Source of the DNA: a virus
Strand: one strand, 5' to 3'
Length of the DNA stretch: 39,439 bases
Virus record (IMG/VR): IMGVR_UViG_3300037882_001111
Span: 1 to 39,439 of that record
Shown here piece after piece: positions 22,614 to 28,360 of this stretch. The position numbers and the translations under genes were made by a program. The notes under the pieces were generated by a model. It saw nothing but the letters and a program-made list of their open reading frames with translations, searched no databases and was not told the origin of the DNA. Positions within the stretch are counted from its first letter, which is position 1, and each line of letters begins with the position of its first letter.

Positions 22614-23585
22614 CTACACCCCCATCGCTTTGCTGATTGCCTGTTTTATAACAAGCTCGCCAAAGGCAATTTCACCACCACGTAGTTCTTCAACAACAAT
22701 TTGTTTTTCGTCATCGGATGGAATTTTCCAGATGCATAAACCCGCAAAGATACGAAGTTTTGAAAAAATAAATTTTCCATGAATGGAAAGGCCTGCTTTG
22801 ATGCCATCGCCTGCTTCGATGCCCCAGCCTGCTTCGATGCCCCAGCCTGCTTCGATGCCATCGCCTGCTTTGATGCCCCAGCCTGCTTTGATGCCCCAGC
22901 CTGCTTTGATGCCATCGCCTGCTTCGATGCCCCTGCCTGCTTTGATGCCACTGCCTGCTTCGATGCCATCGCCTGCTTTGATGCCATCGCCTGCTTCGAT
23001 GCCCCAGCCTGCTTTGATGCCATTGCCTGCTTTGATGCCATCGCCTGCTTTGATGCCCCAGCCTGCTTTGATGCCACTGCCTGCTTCGATGCCATCGCCT
23101 GCTTTGATGCCCCTGCCTGCTTTGATGCCATTGCCTGCTTCGATGCCATTGCCTGCATCGATGCCATTGCCTGCTTCGATGCCCCAGCCTGCTTTGATGC
23201 CATTGCCTGCTTTGATGCCATCGCCTGCTTTGATGCCCCAGCCTGCTTTGATGCCATTGCCTGCTTCGATGCCCCAGCCTGCTTTGATGCCATCGCCTGC
23301 TTCGATGCCCCAGCCTGCTTCGATGCCCCAGCCTGCTTTGATGCCATCGCCTGCTTCGATGCCCCAGCCTGCTTTGATGCCATCGCCTGCTTCGATGCCA
23401 TCGCCTGCTTTGATGCCACTGCCTGCTTTGAATTGAATGTAGAATTTTGCTTTCAGTGATGAGAATTTCACGCAACCAAGGCCTTCTTCTGCCTCAATAG
23501 CCCCATCAAAATTAGACAAATCCACATCGCCAACATACTCATTTTTGTTGTTCAGGTGTTTTTTCGTGATTGTAAAAATGTCCAT
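22614..23585 (-). CDS. Hexapeptide-repeat protein, 36 copies of GI(K/E)AG(D/W/N)
   Basis: A 323-residue protein. Residues 1-51 are a mixed N-terminal domain. Residues 52-267 are 36 consecutive hexads I-[KED]-A-G-[DWNSRL]-G. Residues 268-323 form a C-terminal domain beginning IHGKFIFSKLRIFAGLCIW. The period of six with alternating Gly and a fixed Ile suggests a stacked beta-solenoid or beta-roll, with K/E on one face. Proteins with IEAG/IKAG hexads and a 'RIFAGLC.W' end occur in bacteria and phages, without known function. AAGGAATAG overlaps the ribosome-site region before ATG. An adhesive or structural role is possible but unproven. Confidence 0.75.
   Translation of the reverse strand: MDIFTITKKHLNNKNEYVGDVDLSNFDGAIEAEEGLGCVKFSSLKAKFYIQFKAGSGIKAGDGIEAGDGIKAGWGIEAGDGIKAGWGIEAGWGIEAGDGIKAGWGIEAGNGIKAGWGIKAGDGIKAGNGIKAGWGIEAGNGIDAGNGIEAGNGIKAGRGIKAGDGIEAGSGIKAGWGIKAGDGIKAGNGIKAGWGIEAGDGIKAGDGIEAGSGIKAGRGIEAGDGIKAGWGIKAGWGIKAGDGIEAGWGIEAGWGIEAGDGIKAGLSIHGKFIFSKLRIFAGLCIWKIPSDDEKQIVVEELRGGEIAFGELVIKQAISKAMGV
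22785..23432 (-). repeat. Tandem array of 36 units of 18 bp
   Basis: The coding repeat of the hexapeptide protein is 648 bp in 18-bp units. Units differ mainly at the K/E codon and the D/W/N codon; the third positions also vary, so copies are not freshly identical. Because the unit is a multiple of three and lacks stop triplets, several other frames on both strands stay open across the whole array. Confidence 0.95.
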
Positions 23586-23624
23586 TTTTCTATTCCTTAT
23601 TGGTTAATTCTTCGCTGATTGCTG

Positions 23625-23834
23625 CTAGTGCCGTTTTGTATCCGTATTGCAGTGAGCGTCACAGGCTTGCCAGCCAGCTTCATATACCTCGCACAACATG
23701 TTTTTCATAGCGGGTCCAAGCGCTTCGGCTTCATCCATAAACTCTTGGTCGTATAATCCTCCTGCGTTATTTTCCGCAGTGTAGCGGATAAGCTCTAAAA
23801 GCTCTTTGATGCGAATTACACTCTCACTAGTCAC
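23625..23834 (-). CDS. Helical phage protein, probably frameshifted at its end
   Basis: As written, a 69-residue protein starting at GTG 23834 (TSESVIRIKELLELIRY). It has an acidic helical middle and the segment CEVYEAGWQACDAHC. Adding one A at 23647-23648 replaces the last few residues with CKYGYKTALAAISEELTNKE and moves the stop to 23590. That closes the gap before the repeat-protein ATG at 23585. The repaired length is 81 residues. The start codon has only a weak AAGAA site. The function is unknown. Confidence 0.55.
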   Translation of the reverse strand: MTSESVIRIKELLELIRYTAENNAGGLYDQEFMDEAEALGPAMKNMLCEVYEAGWQACDAHCNTDTKRH

Positions 23835-23852
23835 TTTGTTTTTCTTCTCATT

Positions 23853-24020
23853 TTACTTGTAAAAATTCCACGCCTTAACTGTGTCACTGTTAATATAAGA
23901 AACTCCGTATTTAGAGCGTGTGAAATCATAAAAACCTTGATTCTGCTCCTCAAAAATACGCCGCAAGTCTTTTTCACTCGCCACTTTGTTTTCTTTCTCA
24001 ATTTTCTGTATAATAGTCAT
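23853..24020 (-). CDS. First gene of leftward unit 3, 55 residues
   Basis: A small basic, helical protein starting MTIIQKIEKENKVASEKDLR, with an aromatic C-terminal half (GFYDFTRSKYGVSYINSD). GAGGG lies just before ATG 24020. The leftward promoter at 24050-24078 with its operator lies directly upstream, so this should be the first gene made from that promoter. The function is unknown. Confidence 0.55.
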   Translation of the reverse strand: MTIIQKIEKENKVASEKDLRRIFEEQNQGFYDFTRSKYGVSYINSDTVKAWNFYK

Positions 24021-24036
24021 AATCCCTCTTGCCTTC

Positions 24037-24065
24037 TTGTTATTCTCCCCTTATAAGGGGATAAA
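24037..24065 (+). promoter_or_regulatory. Candidate rightward promoter for the 24097 HTH gene
   Basis: TTGTTA (24037-24042) and GATAAA (24060-24065) are 17 bases apart on the + strand. The operator palindrome (24047-24060) fills most of the spacer, so a bound repressor would block this promoter too. The -10 match is moderate (four of six). Confidence 0.4.
24047..24060. promoter_or_regulatory. Operator palindrome CCCCTTATAAGGGG (switch 2)
   Basis: A perfect 14-bp inverted repeat in the 76-base region between divergent genes 24020 and 24097. It overlaps the leftward -10 box and matches the operator at 26049-26062 at 12 of 14 positions. The two differing positions are symmetric, as expected for a dimeric repressor site. 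Confidence 0.75.
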
Positions 24066-24078
24066 TAGGCAACGTCAA
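24050..24078 (-). promoter_or_regulatory. Leftward promoter for unit 3
   Basis: On the leftward strand TTGACG (24078-24073) is followed after 17 bases by TATAAG (24055-24050). The -10 box lies inside the palindromic operator. The predicted start is near 24043, giving a short leader that contains AGAGGG before ATG 24020. Confidence 0.65.
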
Positions 24079-24096
24079 TAAGAAAAGTGAATAAAA

Positions 24097-24414
24097 ATGA
24101 GAATTAGCAAAAACGAGGAAAACGAGCTTATTGCATTGTATTTAGACGGCTATAGTGTGCTTTATATCGCAAAGCGGCTGGCAATAACGCAAAGCCATGT
24201 GCGATTTTATCTTATGAAGTCGGCAAGCCCTTGGGTGTTAAATATCTTGCTTTTAGAATTACAGGCTAGCTATAAAAAATCCACTACTTTAATCTCAAAA
24301 GAAAAGTGGCGAATAATTTCAGAACATTGCGTTTTTAGGCTTGCCGCTTGCCAACCCAGCCGCAGAAATCGGCCAGCCATTCGTTATAGCTCTTCCACTC
24401 GCCGTTCGGAGTAG
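24097..24414 (+). CDS. Small helix-turn-helix regulator of switch 2, probably read past its true end
   Basis: Residues 1-41 form a clear helix-turn-helix: KNEENELIALYLDGYSVLYI, then AKRLAITQSHVRFYLMKS as second and recognition helices. As written the product has 105 residues. The last 25 (after ISEHCVF) are Arg/Ser-rich and antisense to the leftward gene at 24335, so they look like readthrough. One extra T in TTTTT (24332-24336) would end the protein at residue 80 with TAG, tail to tail with the opposing stop. It is divergent from unit 3 across the operator, the usual place of a repressor or Cro-like gene. Confidence 0.6.
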   Translation: MRISKNEENELIALYLDGYSVLYIAKRLAITQSHVRFYLMKSASPWVLNILLLELQASYKKSTTLISKEKWRIISEHCVFRLAACQPSRRNRPAIRYSSSTRRSE

Positions 24415-24460
24415 CTTTTTCAAACTCCCTAAGCAGCGGTATAGTTTGGCCACAAAACAT
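24335..24460 (-). CDS. Small 'LLREFEKATP..EW' phage protein, start probably lost
   Basis: As written, the frame starts at ATG 24460 and gives 41 residues: MFCGQTIPLLREFEKATPNG, then EWKSYNEWLADFCGWVGKRQA. No good ribosome site precedes this ATG. Adding one A to AAA at 24478-24480 links it to ATG 24483, which overlaps the upstream stop (ATGA) as in neighbouring genes. That gives a 49-residue protein with MKIESHHA at the front. It is the last gene of leftward unit 2. The function is unknown. Confidence 0.5.
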   Translation of the reverse strand: MFCGQTIPLLREFEKATPNGEWKSYNEWLADFCGWVGKRQA

Positions 24461-24479
24461 TGCGTGGTGGCTCTCAATT

Positions 24480-24827
24480 TCATTTTTTAGATTCTAAAAC
24501 CCATTTCATGCAGTCAATAGGGCTTTTGAATTTTCCCCAATACTCGGCCTCACTATTGGCAACTACGGTTAAATAATTCTCCGTATCTTTATAGATAAAT
24601 AGGCCATAGCAAAAGCAATGAGCATTATCTTTGGTTATTTCACTAGGGCTATCAATTACAGTAAATTGAGGAAGGATTCCTTTTTTAGAAACCACAGCGA
24701 TTCTATCCCACCTTGTTTTTGCTCTTGTTTCTAAATCAAACCAGTCCCCACCATCAGTCCAGTGGACAATATCACCAACGCAAATTGATTTTCCTAGCTT
24801 ATCAAACAATCCTGTTTCTATTCTCAT
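24480..24827 (-). CDS. YopX-like phage protein
   Basis: A 115-residue protein. The N-terminal RIETGLFDKLGKSICVGDIV matches the 'TGL.DKNGKEI.EGDIV' motif of YopX-type phage proteins, a small beta-barrel-like family of unknown role. Trp-rich strands follow (HWTDGGDWFDLETR), and the C-terminus is KWVLESKK. GAGGATAG precedes ATG. It overlaps the interrupted gene upstream by ATGA. Confidence 0.65.
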   Translation of the reverse strand: MRIETGLFDKLGKSICVGDIVHWTDGGDWFDLETRAKTRWDRIAVVSKKGILPQFTVIDSPSEITKDNAHCFCYGLFIYKDTENYLTVVANSEAEYWGKFKSPIDCMKWVLESKK

Positions 24828-25006
24828 TTCACTATCCTCATTCCATTTTTATACAGCTTAGCCGCTTCCTGAAAAGTACACCAGTCAGGGCGTTCACCCT
24901 TCCATATCCTGTTATCAGCATAAAAAACTCATCCGTGCTTGCTTAATTTATGGTTAGTTTGCCTAGCCCATCCACCACTTACTAAATCGTTAATTGTTAC
25001 ACGCAT
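24824..25006 (-). pseudogene. Small gene interrupted by an in-frame TGA
   Basis: One frame runs for 61 codons from ATG 25006 to a stop that overlaps the next ATG (ATGA), but codon 26 is TGA (24931-24929). The first part reads MRVTINDLVSGGWARQTNHK, then LSKHG. The second part reads VFYADNRIWKGERPDWCTFQ, then EAAKLYKNGMRIVK. The two halves join without a gap, and Trp (TGG) at the stop would fit the aromatic context. A nonsense mutation or sequencing error is the simplest reading. TGA is used as a normal stop by many neighbouring genes, which argues against a recoded genetic code. Confidence 0.6.
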
Positions 25007-25329
25007 CTATGCAATCCCCTAAAATGATTCCATTTATTTAACTGGTCATTATGCTGTACGGCATTGCCATTATATAATGGATTGTAGCCATAACCCGCCA
25101 CACCAAGTGAGGCTGCTATCATATATCCCTGCTTACGCTTATTATTTTCAATCTTTTCCTCACGCGCTGCTATATTATTGCCTATGGCAATATCTAAATG
25201 TTGCTCTAATACAGCAATTCGCGTTTGAAGAGCCTTATTGCATCGAATCTCTACTTTCAAATCGAAGCTATCTTGTTGCAGCCGCTCATATTCTTTTTTA
25301 GAAATAATCTTAAACACGCTGCTCTCCAT
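24997..25329 (-). CDS. Coiled-coil protein
   Basis: A 110-residue protein with a long helix in the first 70 residues: KKEYERLQQDSFDLKVEIRC, then LQTRIAVLEQHLDIAIGNNI. Next comes a basic stretch (KIENNKRKQGYM) and a Gly/Tyr/Asn-rich tail. It overlaps both neighbours. There is no catalytic motif. It is probably an oligomeric accessory protein. Confidence 0.5.
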   Translation of the reverse strand: MESSVFKIISKKEYERLQQDSFDLKVEIRCNKALQTRIAVLEQHLDIAIGNNIAAREEKIENNKRKQGYMIAASLGVAGYGYNPLYNGNAVQHNDQLNKWNHFRGLHRCV

Positions 25330-25678
25330 AAACTGTAGTTTCCATTGAGTAGTTTGGTACAGGCTTTTGCTTCATTGCATTAGCTTCAATTCTCGCAACT
25401 TTAGAGCGAATATGTGCAACTTTAGTAGCAATTCTATTATAAGGCATATTCATAGCCTCTGATATTTCTTTGATGCTATATGGTATGGCCATGTAACGGA
25501 TTACTTGCGCGGTTTCTTCTGCTTTCCACACATATGGAACATGGCTTTTCCCTGCACGCTCTAAACGCCGCCTAACAGTTACCCGCGACATACCAGTTAC
25601 ACGCTCTATTTCTCTATAGGTTTTCCCCTCGTTACGCATAGCTAGTGCCAGCTTTTCTATTTTATCGTTCCACCGCAT
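25310..25678 (-). CDS. Double helix-turn-helix DNA-binding protein
   Basis: A 122-residue basic protein from ATG 25678, whose A overlaps the upstream stop (TAATG), with AAAGGGGG as ribosome site. The first HTH (residues about 5-42) contains AMRNEGKTYREIERVTGMSR followed by VTVRRRLERAG. A second HTH-like unit (about 53-90) contains AIPYSIKEISEAMNMPYNRI. Similar homeodomain-like HTH proteins regulate phage genes or act in DNA transactions. It is a candidate regulator of this leftward region. Confidence 0.65.
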   Translation of the reverse strand: MRWNDKIEKLALAMRNEGKTYREIERVTGMSRVTVRRRLERAGKSHVPYVWKAEETAQVIRYMAIPYSIKEISEAMNMPYNRIATKVAHIRSKVARIEANAMKQKPVPNYSMETTVYGEQRV

Positions 25679-25911
25679 TATTTCCCCCTTTGTACATCTA
25701 TGCGAAAATTCATCTCTTGTTGCTCCTCGTACCAGTCTTTTTCGCAATCCATGCACCTAAATGTTTCATCTCTGTACTCAAGAGTGTAAACATTGCAGCC
25801 GCGACACTGCACTACATCATCAGGATTGTAAGCAACACCGTCAATGTAAGCAATTTCATAACCATACTCTAAAAACTCACCAAGCTGCTGTGCGTCCATA
25901 GGCTGAGTCAT
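25678..25911 (-). CDS. Acidic zinc-ribbon protein
   Basis: A 77-residue protein. Its N-terminal half is acidic and aromatic. The motif CRGC...CMDC with 14 residues between the pairs forms a zinc ribbon, followed by KDWYEEQQEM. It overlaps the membrane protein upstream (ATGA) and the HTH gene downstream (TAATG). The function is unknown; a regulatory or protein-binding role is likely. Confidence 0.6.
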   Translation of the reverse strand: MTQPMDAQQLGEFLEYGYEIAYIDGVAYNPDDVVQCRGCNVYTLEYRDETFRCMDCEKDWYEEQQEMNFRIDVQRGK

Positions 25912-26030
25912 GCGGCAACTCCCGCAAGCATACCTATTAAAAATATAGCTACATGGCTTAGAATAATCATTGCCATTTCTAAACGTGTTTCGTTTTTTAG
26001 TGATTGAGATTTTATTTTAATAGTTGTCAT
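25908..26030 (-). CDS. 40-residue membrane protein, first gene of leftward unit 2
   Basis: From ATG 26030 (MTTIKIKSQSLKNETRLEMA), preceded by GAGGAG, the product has a basic front and one hydrophobic segment (AMIILSHVAIFLIGMLAGVA) to its end. Longer in-frame versions would run through the operator and promoter, so they are rejected. It is the first product expected from the leftward promoter of switch 1. The function is unknown. Confidence 0.6.
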   Translation of the reverse strand: MTTIKIKSQSLKNETRLEMAMIILSHVAIFLIGMLAGVAA

Positions 26031-26048
26031 GTTGTTTCTCCTCTTTCT

Positions 26049-26062
26049 CCCTTTATAAAGGG
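26049..26062. promoter_or_regulatory. Operator palindrome CCCTTTATAAAGGG (switch 1)
   Basis: A perfect 14-bp inverted repeat in the 79-base region between divergent genes 26030 and 26110. It covers the leftward -10 box. Its core TTATAA and flanking CCC/GGG are shared with the palindrome at 24047-24060. This is the expected binding site of a dimeric phage repressor. Confidence 0.75.
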
Positions 26063-26081
26063 TTGTATGTTCACTTGTCAA
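26053..26081 (-). promoter_or_regulatory. Strong leftward promoter for unit 2
   Basis: A perfect TTGACA (26081-26076) is followed after 17 bases by TTATAA (26058-26053), which lies within the operator. The predicted start is near 26046, giving a short leader with GAGGAG. Repressor binding would occlude the -10 box. Confidence 0.7.
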
Positions 26082-26102
26082 CTCTATCTTTCCCTTTATA
26101 AT
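26075..26102 (+). promoter_or_regulatory. Rightward promoter for the 26110 regulator, leaderless
   Basis: TTGTCA (26075-26080) and a perfect TATAAT (26097-26102) are 16 bases apart. The -35 boxes of this and the leftward promoter overlap on opposite strands. The predicted start falls at about 26108-26110, at the ATG itself. There is no ribosome site, so the mRNA should be leaderless. Confidence 0.65.
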
Positions 26103-26105
26103 AGA
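26092..26105 (+). promoter_or_regulatory. Operator half-site over the rightward -10 box
   Basis: CCCTTTATAATAGA matches the first ten bases of the switch 1 operator and then diverges. It contains the rightward TATAAT, so a repressor bound here would control its own gene. This degenerate site would be expected to bind more weakly than the perfect palindrome. Confidence 0.45.
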
Positions 26106-26109
26106 AAAA

Positions 26110-26307
26110 ATGCACATTACAGAAATCATAGAAGATATCAGAGAATTTATTAAGCAAGAGGGCGTAACACCTTTTCGGCTGTTTAGGCTTGCAGGCATCA
26201 AACACAAAAACTCGCACTTGATTAACAGTGATTCGTGGAATCCCACGGCTGCAACACTGACAAAGCTTCAGGATGCAATCAGAGCGTATAGGTTAGGGCG
26301 TGAGTAA
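26110..26307 (+). CDS. Small HTH-like regulator of switch 1 (Cro/repressor-type)
   Basis: A 65-residue protein. Helices are predicted at IREFIKQEGV, PFRLFRLAG and AATLTKLQDAIRAY, with NSDSWNPTAATL between. The layout, with a first helix, an 'AGI..' turn and a Trp-Asn-Pro-Thr segment before the last helix, resembles small phage HTH proteins related to Cro and XRE regulators. It has no ribosome site. The promoter -10 box ends seven bases before ATG. It is divergent from unit 2 across a palindromic operator. It overlaps the nuclease gene by eight bases, so the two form one short transcript. Confidence 0.6.
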   Translation: MHITEIIEDIREFIKQEGVTPFRLFRLAGIKHKNSHLINSDSWNPTAATLTKLQDAIRAYRLGRE

Positions 26308-26701
26308 GTCACTATCACCCGAAAACCAATTGTCATCTGACTTAAAAACAGCACTTACACGATTAAAAAGTAATGGAGTTTTAGATGCTGTATTTTTTCA
26401 TGTACCAAATGAGTTTAAGCCTACTAAAAACTTTTTTGCAGCTTGGAAAATCAAGGAAGCCATAGGGTGTGTTTCTGGCGCTCCTGATTGGGTTATTACA
26501 TGGCAAGGAGGCACTCTATTAGTAGAGCTTAAAGCCAAAAAAACACTTGCATCAGCCTTAAAAGCAATGCGTGACGGCCAGCGTGATTTTGCTTTAGATT
26601 GCGAAAAAAGCGGCGTTAAATATGAAGTGCATATTTCAGTAAGTGATGTCATCCGCTCCCTCCAAAGGCATGGGGCGTTCACCAAAAATCTTGCCCTTTA
26701 G
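26300..26701 (+). CDS. VRR-NUC domain nuclease
   Basis: A 133-residue protein from GTG 26300, overlapping the regulator gene. VRR-NUC motifs are visible: HVPNE with Glu38, SGAPDWVI with Asp63, and VELKAKK with Glu76 and Lys78 (the E-x-K of the PD-(D/E)xK fold), then a later MRDGQRDF. Such nucleases act on branched DNA, often as a Holliday-junction-resolvase-like activity, and accompany SF2 helicases in phages. Here the helicase is convergent, and the last 66 bases overlap its 3' end. Domain identification is confident; the substrate is inferred. Confidence 0.85.
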   Translation: MSKSLSPENQLSSDLKTALTRLKSNGVLDAVFFHVPNEFKPTKNFFAAWKIKEAIGCVSGAPDWVITWQGGTLLVELKAKKTLASALKAMRDGQRDFALDCEKSGVKYEVHISVSDVIRSLQRHGAFTKNLAL

Positions 26702-28360
26702 TTCCCAAAATTTACCAAACTTTTTAACAATAATCTTTTCTGGTCTTTTATAGGGCAATGCGTTTTCATGATGAAAAAATAACGCATCATCAATGCTTTG
26801 CGGATACATTCCTTTATGTTCTGGCATATGACGGTCATGCCATTCCTTCATTTTGAACATGGCAACCCATTCATAGATATTGCTTGCATAAGTATTATAA
26901 ACCACTTTTAGAATAGGTTTTGCTGACGGTTCACCATCTTTTGTTTTTTTAACGTGTTTTGATAGCGTCCAGTCAATTACTGTCAGTGTTTCTGGCTCAA
27001 TATCCGCCGTCAGCAATGCGCTTTTTTTATCCGCGCTTTCCGATAATGTCACTACATCCGCAATCAATTGGAATCCGCAAGGAATACAATACTTAGCACT
27101 CATTGCGTTAGGCTCGGCGCAAGCGGGGCATATCCGCGCTTGTTCTTTCTTTTCATCTTTTGGCTTTGGTTCAAAATCAGATTGCCGCTTGGTGACTTTA
27201 ATGTCGTCAATACAGCCTAGTGCGTCAATCACACCGCCAAAATCTAACACCATGCAATCAGCTTTACCACTGGCAGTAATAGCTGCAAGCCGCTGCTCTT
27301 TGGTATCTTGCGGCATTCCAGCGGCATATACTGGCCTAATGCCTCGCCCGATACATTGCACATAAAGCACTGGCGAACGAGTGGGGCGCATAAATGCAAG
27401 CAAGTCAATTTCTGGCACGTTAAAGCCAGTGGTAAGCATTGCCACGTTAACAAGGCACTGAATATCACCATTACGAAACGCTAATACAGCCGCTTTGTTA
27501 TCCGCTGCACTTTTTTTGCTATGAATGCCTTGGCATTTTACACCATGCCTCTGAATTTCTGCCGTAACGTGTTCGCAATGATCAGTTCCTGCTGTAAATA
27601 TAAGCCAGCGTTTTCTGTCTTGCCCATGTTCAATAATTTCTTTTACGCAAGCTTCGGTCACGTCTTGCTTATCAATAGCCGCCTGCAACTGGCTTTCTAT
27701 ATAATCACCGTTGCGAGTTTTTACGCCGCTAGTGTCCATAATAGTAGTGGTTTTTGGCACTGTAGGCTTTACAAGAAAACCCTCCTCTATCATCCATGCA
27801 ATCGGAATCTCATAAGCTACGCTTTCAAACAACGCGCCCTTACCCTCGCATAAATGGCCTGAATCGCTGCGGTAAGGAGTACCAGTTAAACCAATGACGC
27901 GCATTTTAGGATTTAACGCCTCGCAATCTGTTATAAACTTGCGATAACGTGTTTCATCGTTGTGTGGTATAGTATGGCATTCATCTACTATGATAATGTT
28001 AGGGCGGCGCGTTTCATCAAGCAGCATCGCTTTGTCATGAATGCTTTGAATGCTGGCAAATGTAATATCATTAGTTAATTTTTTTTGATTAAGCCCTGAA
28101 CAGTAAAAACCATAATTAGCTTCAGGATATTGAGCGCGTAACTCCTCAGAATTTTGCACTAGCAACTCTTTATCATGAGCTAAAATAATAATTCTAGTGC
28201 GGCTGTATTTTTCCTGCACTTGACGGATAAACTCCGCCATAATTAAAGACTTTCCCGCCCCTACAGGCGCAACAATCAGCGGATAACCTTGTGCATTATA
28301 AATATGATGCCAAATTGCTTTGATTGCCGCTTCTTGGTATTTTCTTAATTGTTTTGGCAT
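26636..28360 (-). CDS. SF2 DEAD/DEAH-type DNA helicase with zinc ribbon
   Basis: From ATG 28360, 574 residues; a GTG at 28396 would add 12. Helicase motifs follow in order: Q-like front RKYQEAAI, Walker A APVGAGKS (Lys37), motif Ia ILAHDKEL, motif II DECH (126-129), motif III GLTGTP, motif IV WLIFTAGT, motif V TTGFNVPEIDL and motif VI QCIGRGIR. A zinc ribbon (CPAC at 411-414, then CIPC) follows, then a roughly 150-residue C-terminal domain. This is the phage DEAD/Res-type helicase used in replication or recombination. The 3' end overlaps the opposing nuclease gene by 66 bases. Confidence 0.9.
   Translation of the reverse strand: MPKQLRKYQEAAIKAIWHHIYNAQGYPLIVAPVGAGKSLIMAEFIRQVQEKYSRTRIIILAHDKELLVQNSEELRAQYPEANYGFYCSGLNQKKLTNDITFASIQSIHDKAMLLDETRRPNIIIVDECHTIPHNDETRYRKFITDCEALNPKMRVIGLTGTPYRSDSGHLCEGKGALFESVAYEIPIAWMIEEGFLVKPTVPKTTTIMDTSGVKTRNGDYIESQLQAAIDKQDVTEACVKEIIEHGQDRKRWLIFTAGTDHCEHVTAEIQRHGVKCQGIHSKKSAADNKAAVLAFRNGDIQCLVNVAMLTTGFNVPEIDLLAFMRPTRSPVLYVQCIGRGIRPVYAAGMPQDTKEQRLAAITASGKADCMVLDFGGVIDALGCIDDIKVTKRQSDFEPKPKDEKKEQARICPACAEPNAMSAKYCIPCGFQLIADVVTLSESADKKSALLTADIEPETLTVIDWTLSKHVKKTKDGEPSAKPILKVVYNTYASNIYEWVAMFKMKEWHDRHMPEHKGMYPQSIDDALFFHHENALPYKRPEKIIVKKFGKFWELKGKIFGERPMPLEGADDITY

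Noticed and set aside
22785-23432. CRISPR array
   Set aside because: Units are contiguous 18-bp coding repeats with no unique spacers of constant length and no cas genes.
22779-23459. Long + strand frames across the repeat array (Pro/Met/Ala-rich and Cys/Phe/Asp/Ala-rich products)
   Set aside because: They are by-products of an 18-bp repeat without stop triplets; they lack ribosome sites and non-repeat domains.
24929-24931. Genome-wide reassignment of TGA to Trp
   Set aside because: Only one in-frame TGA was noticed, and TGA ends many genes here with ATGA overlaps.
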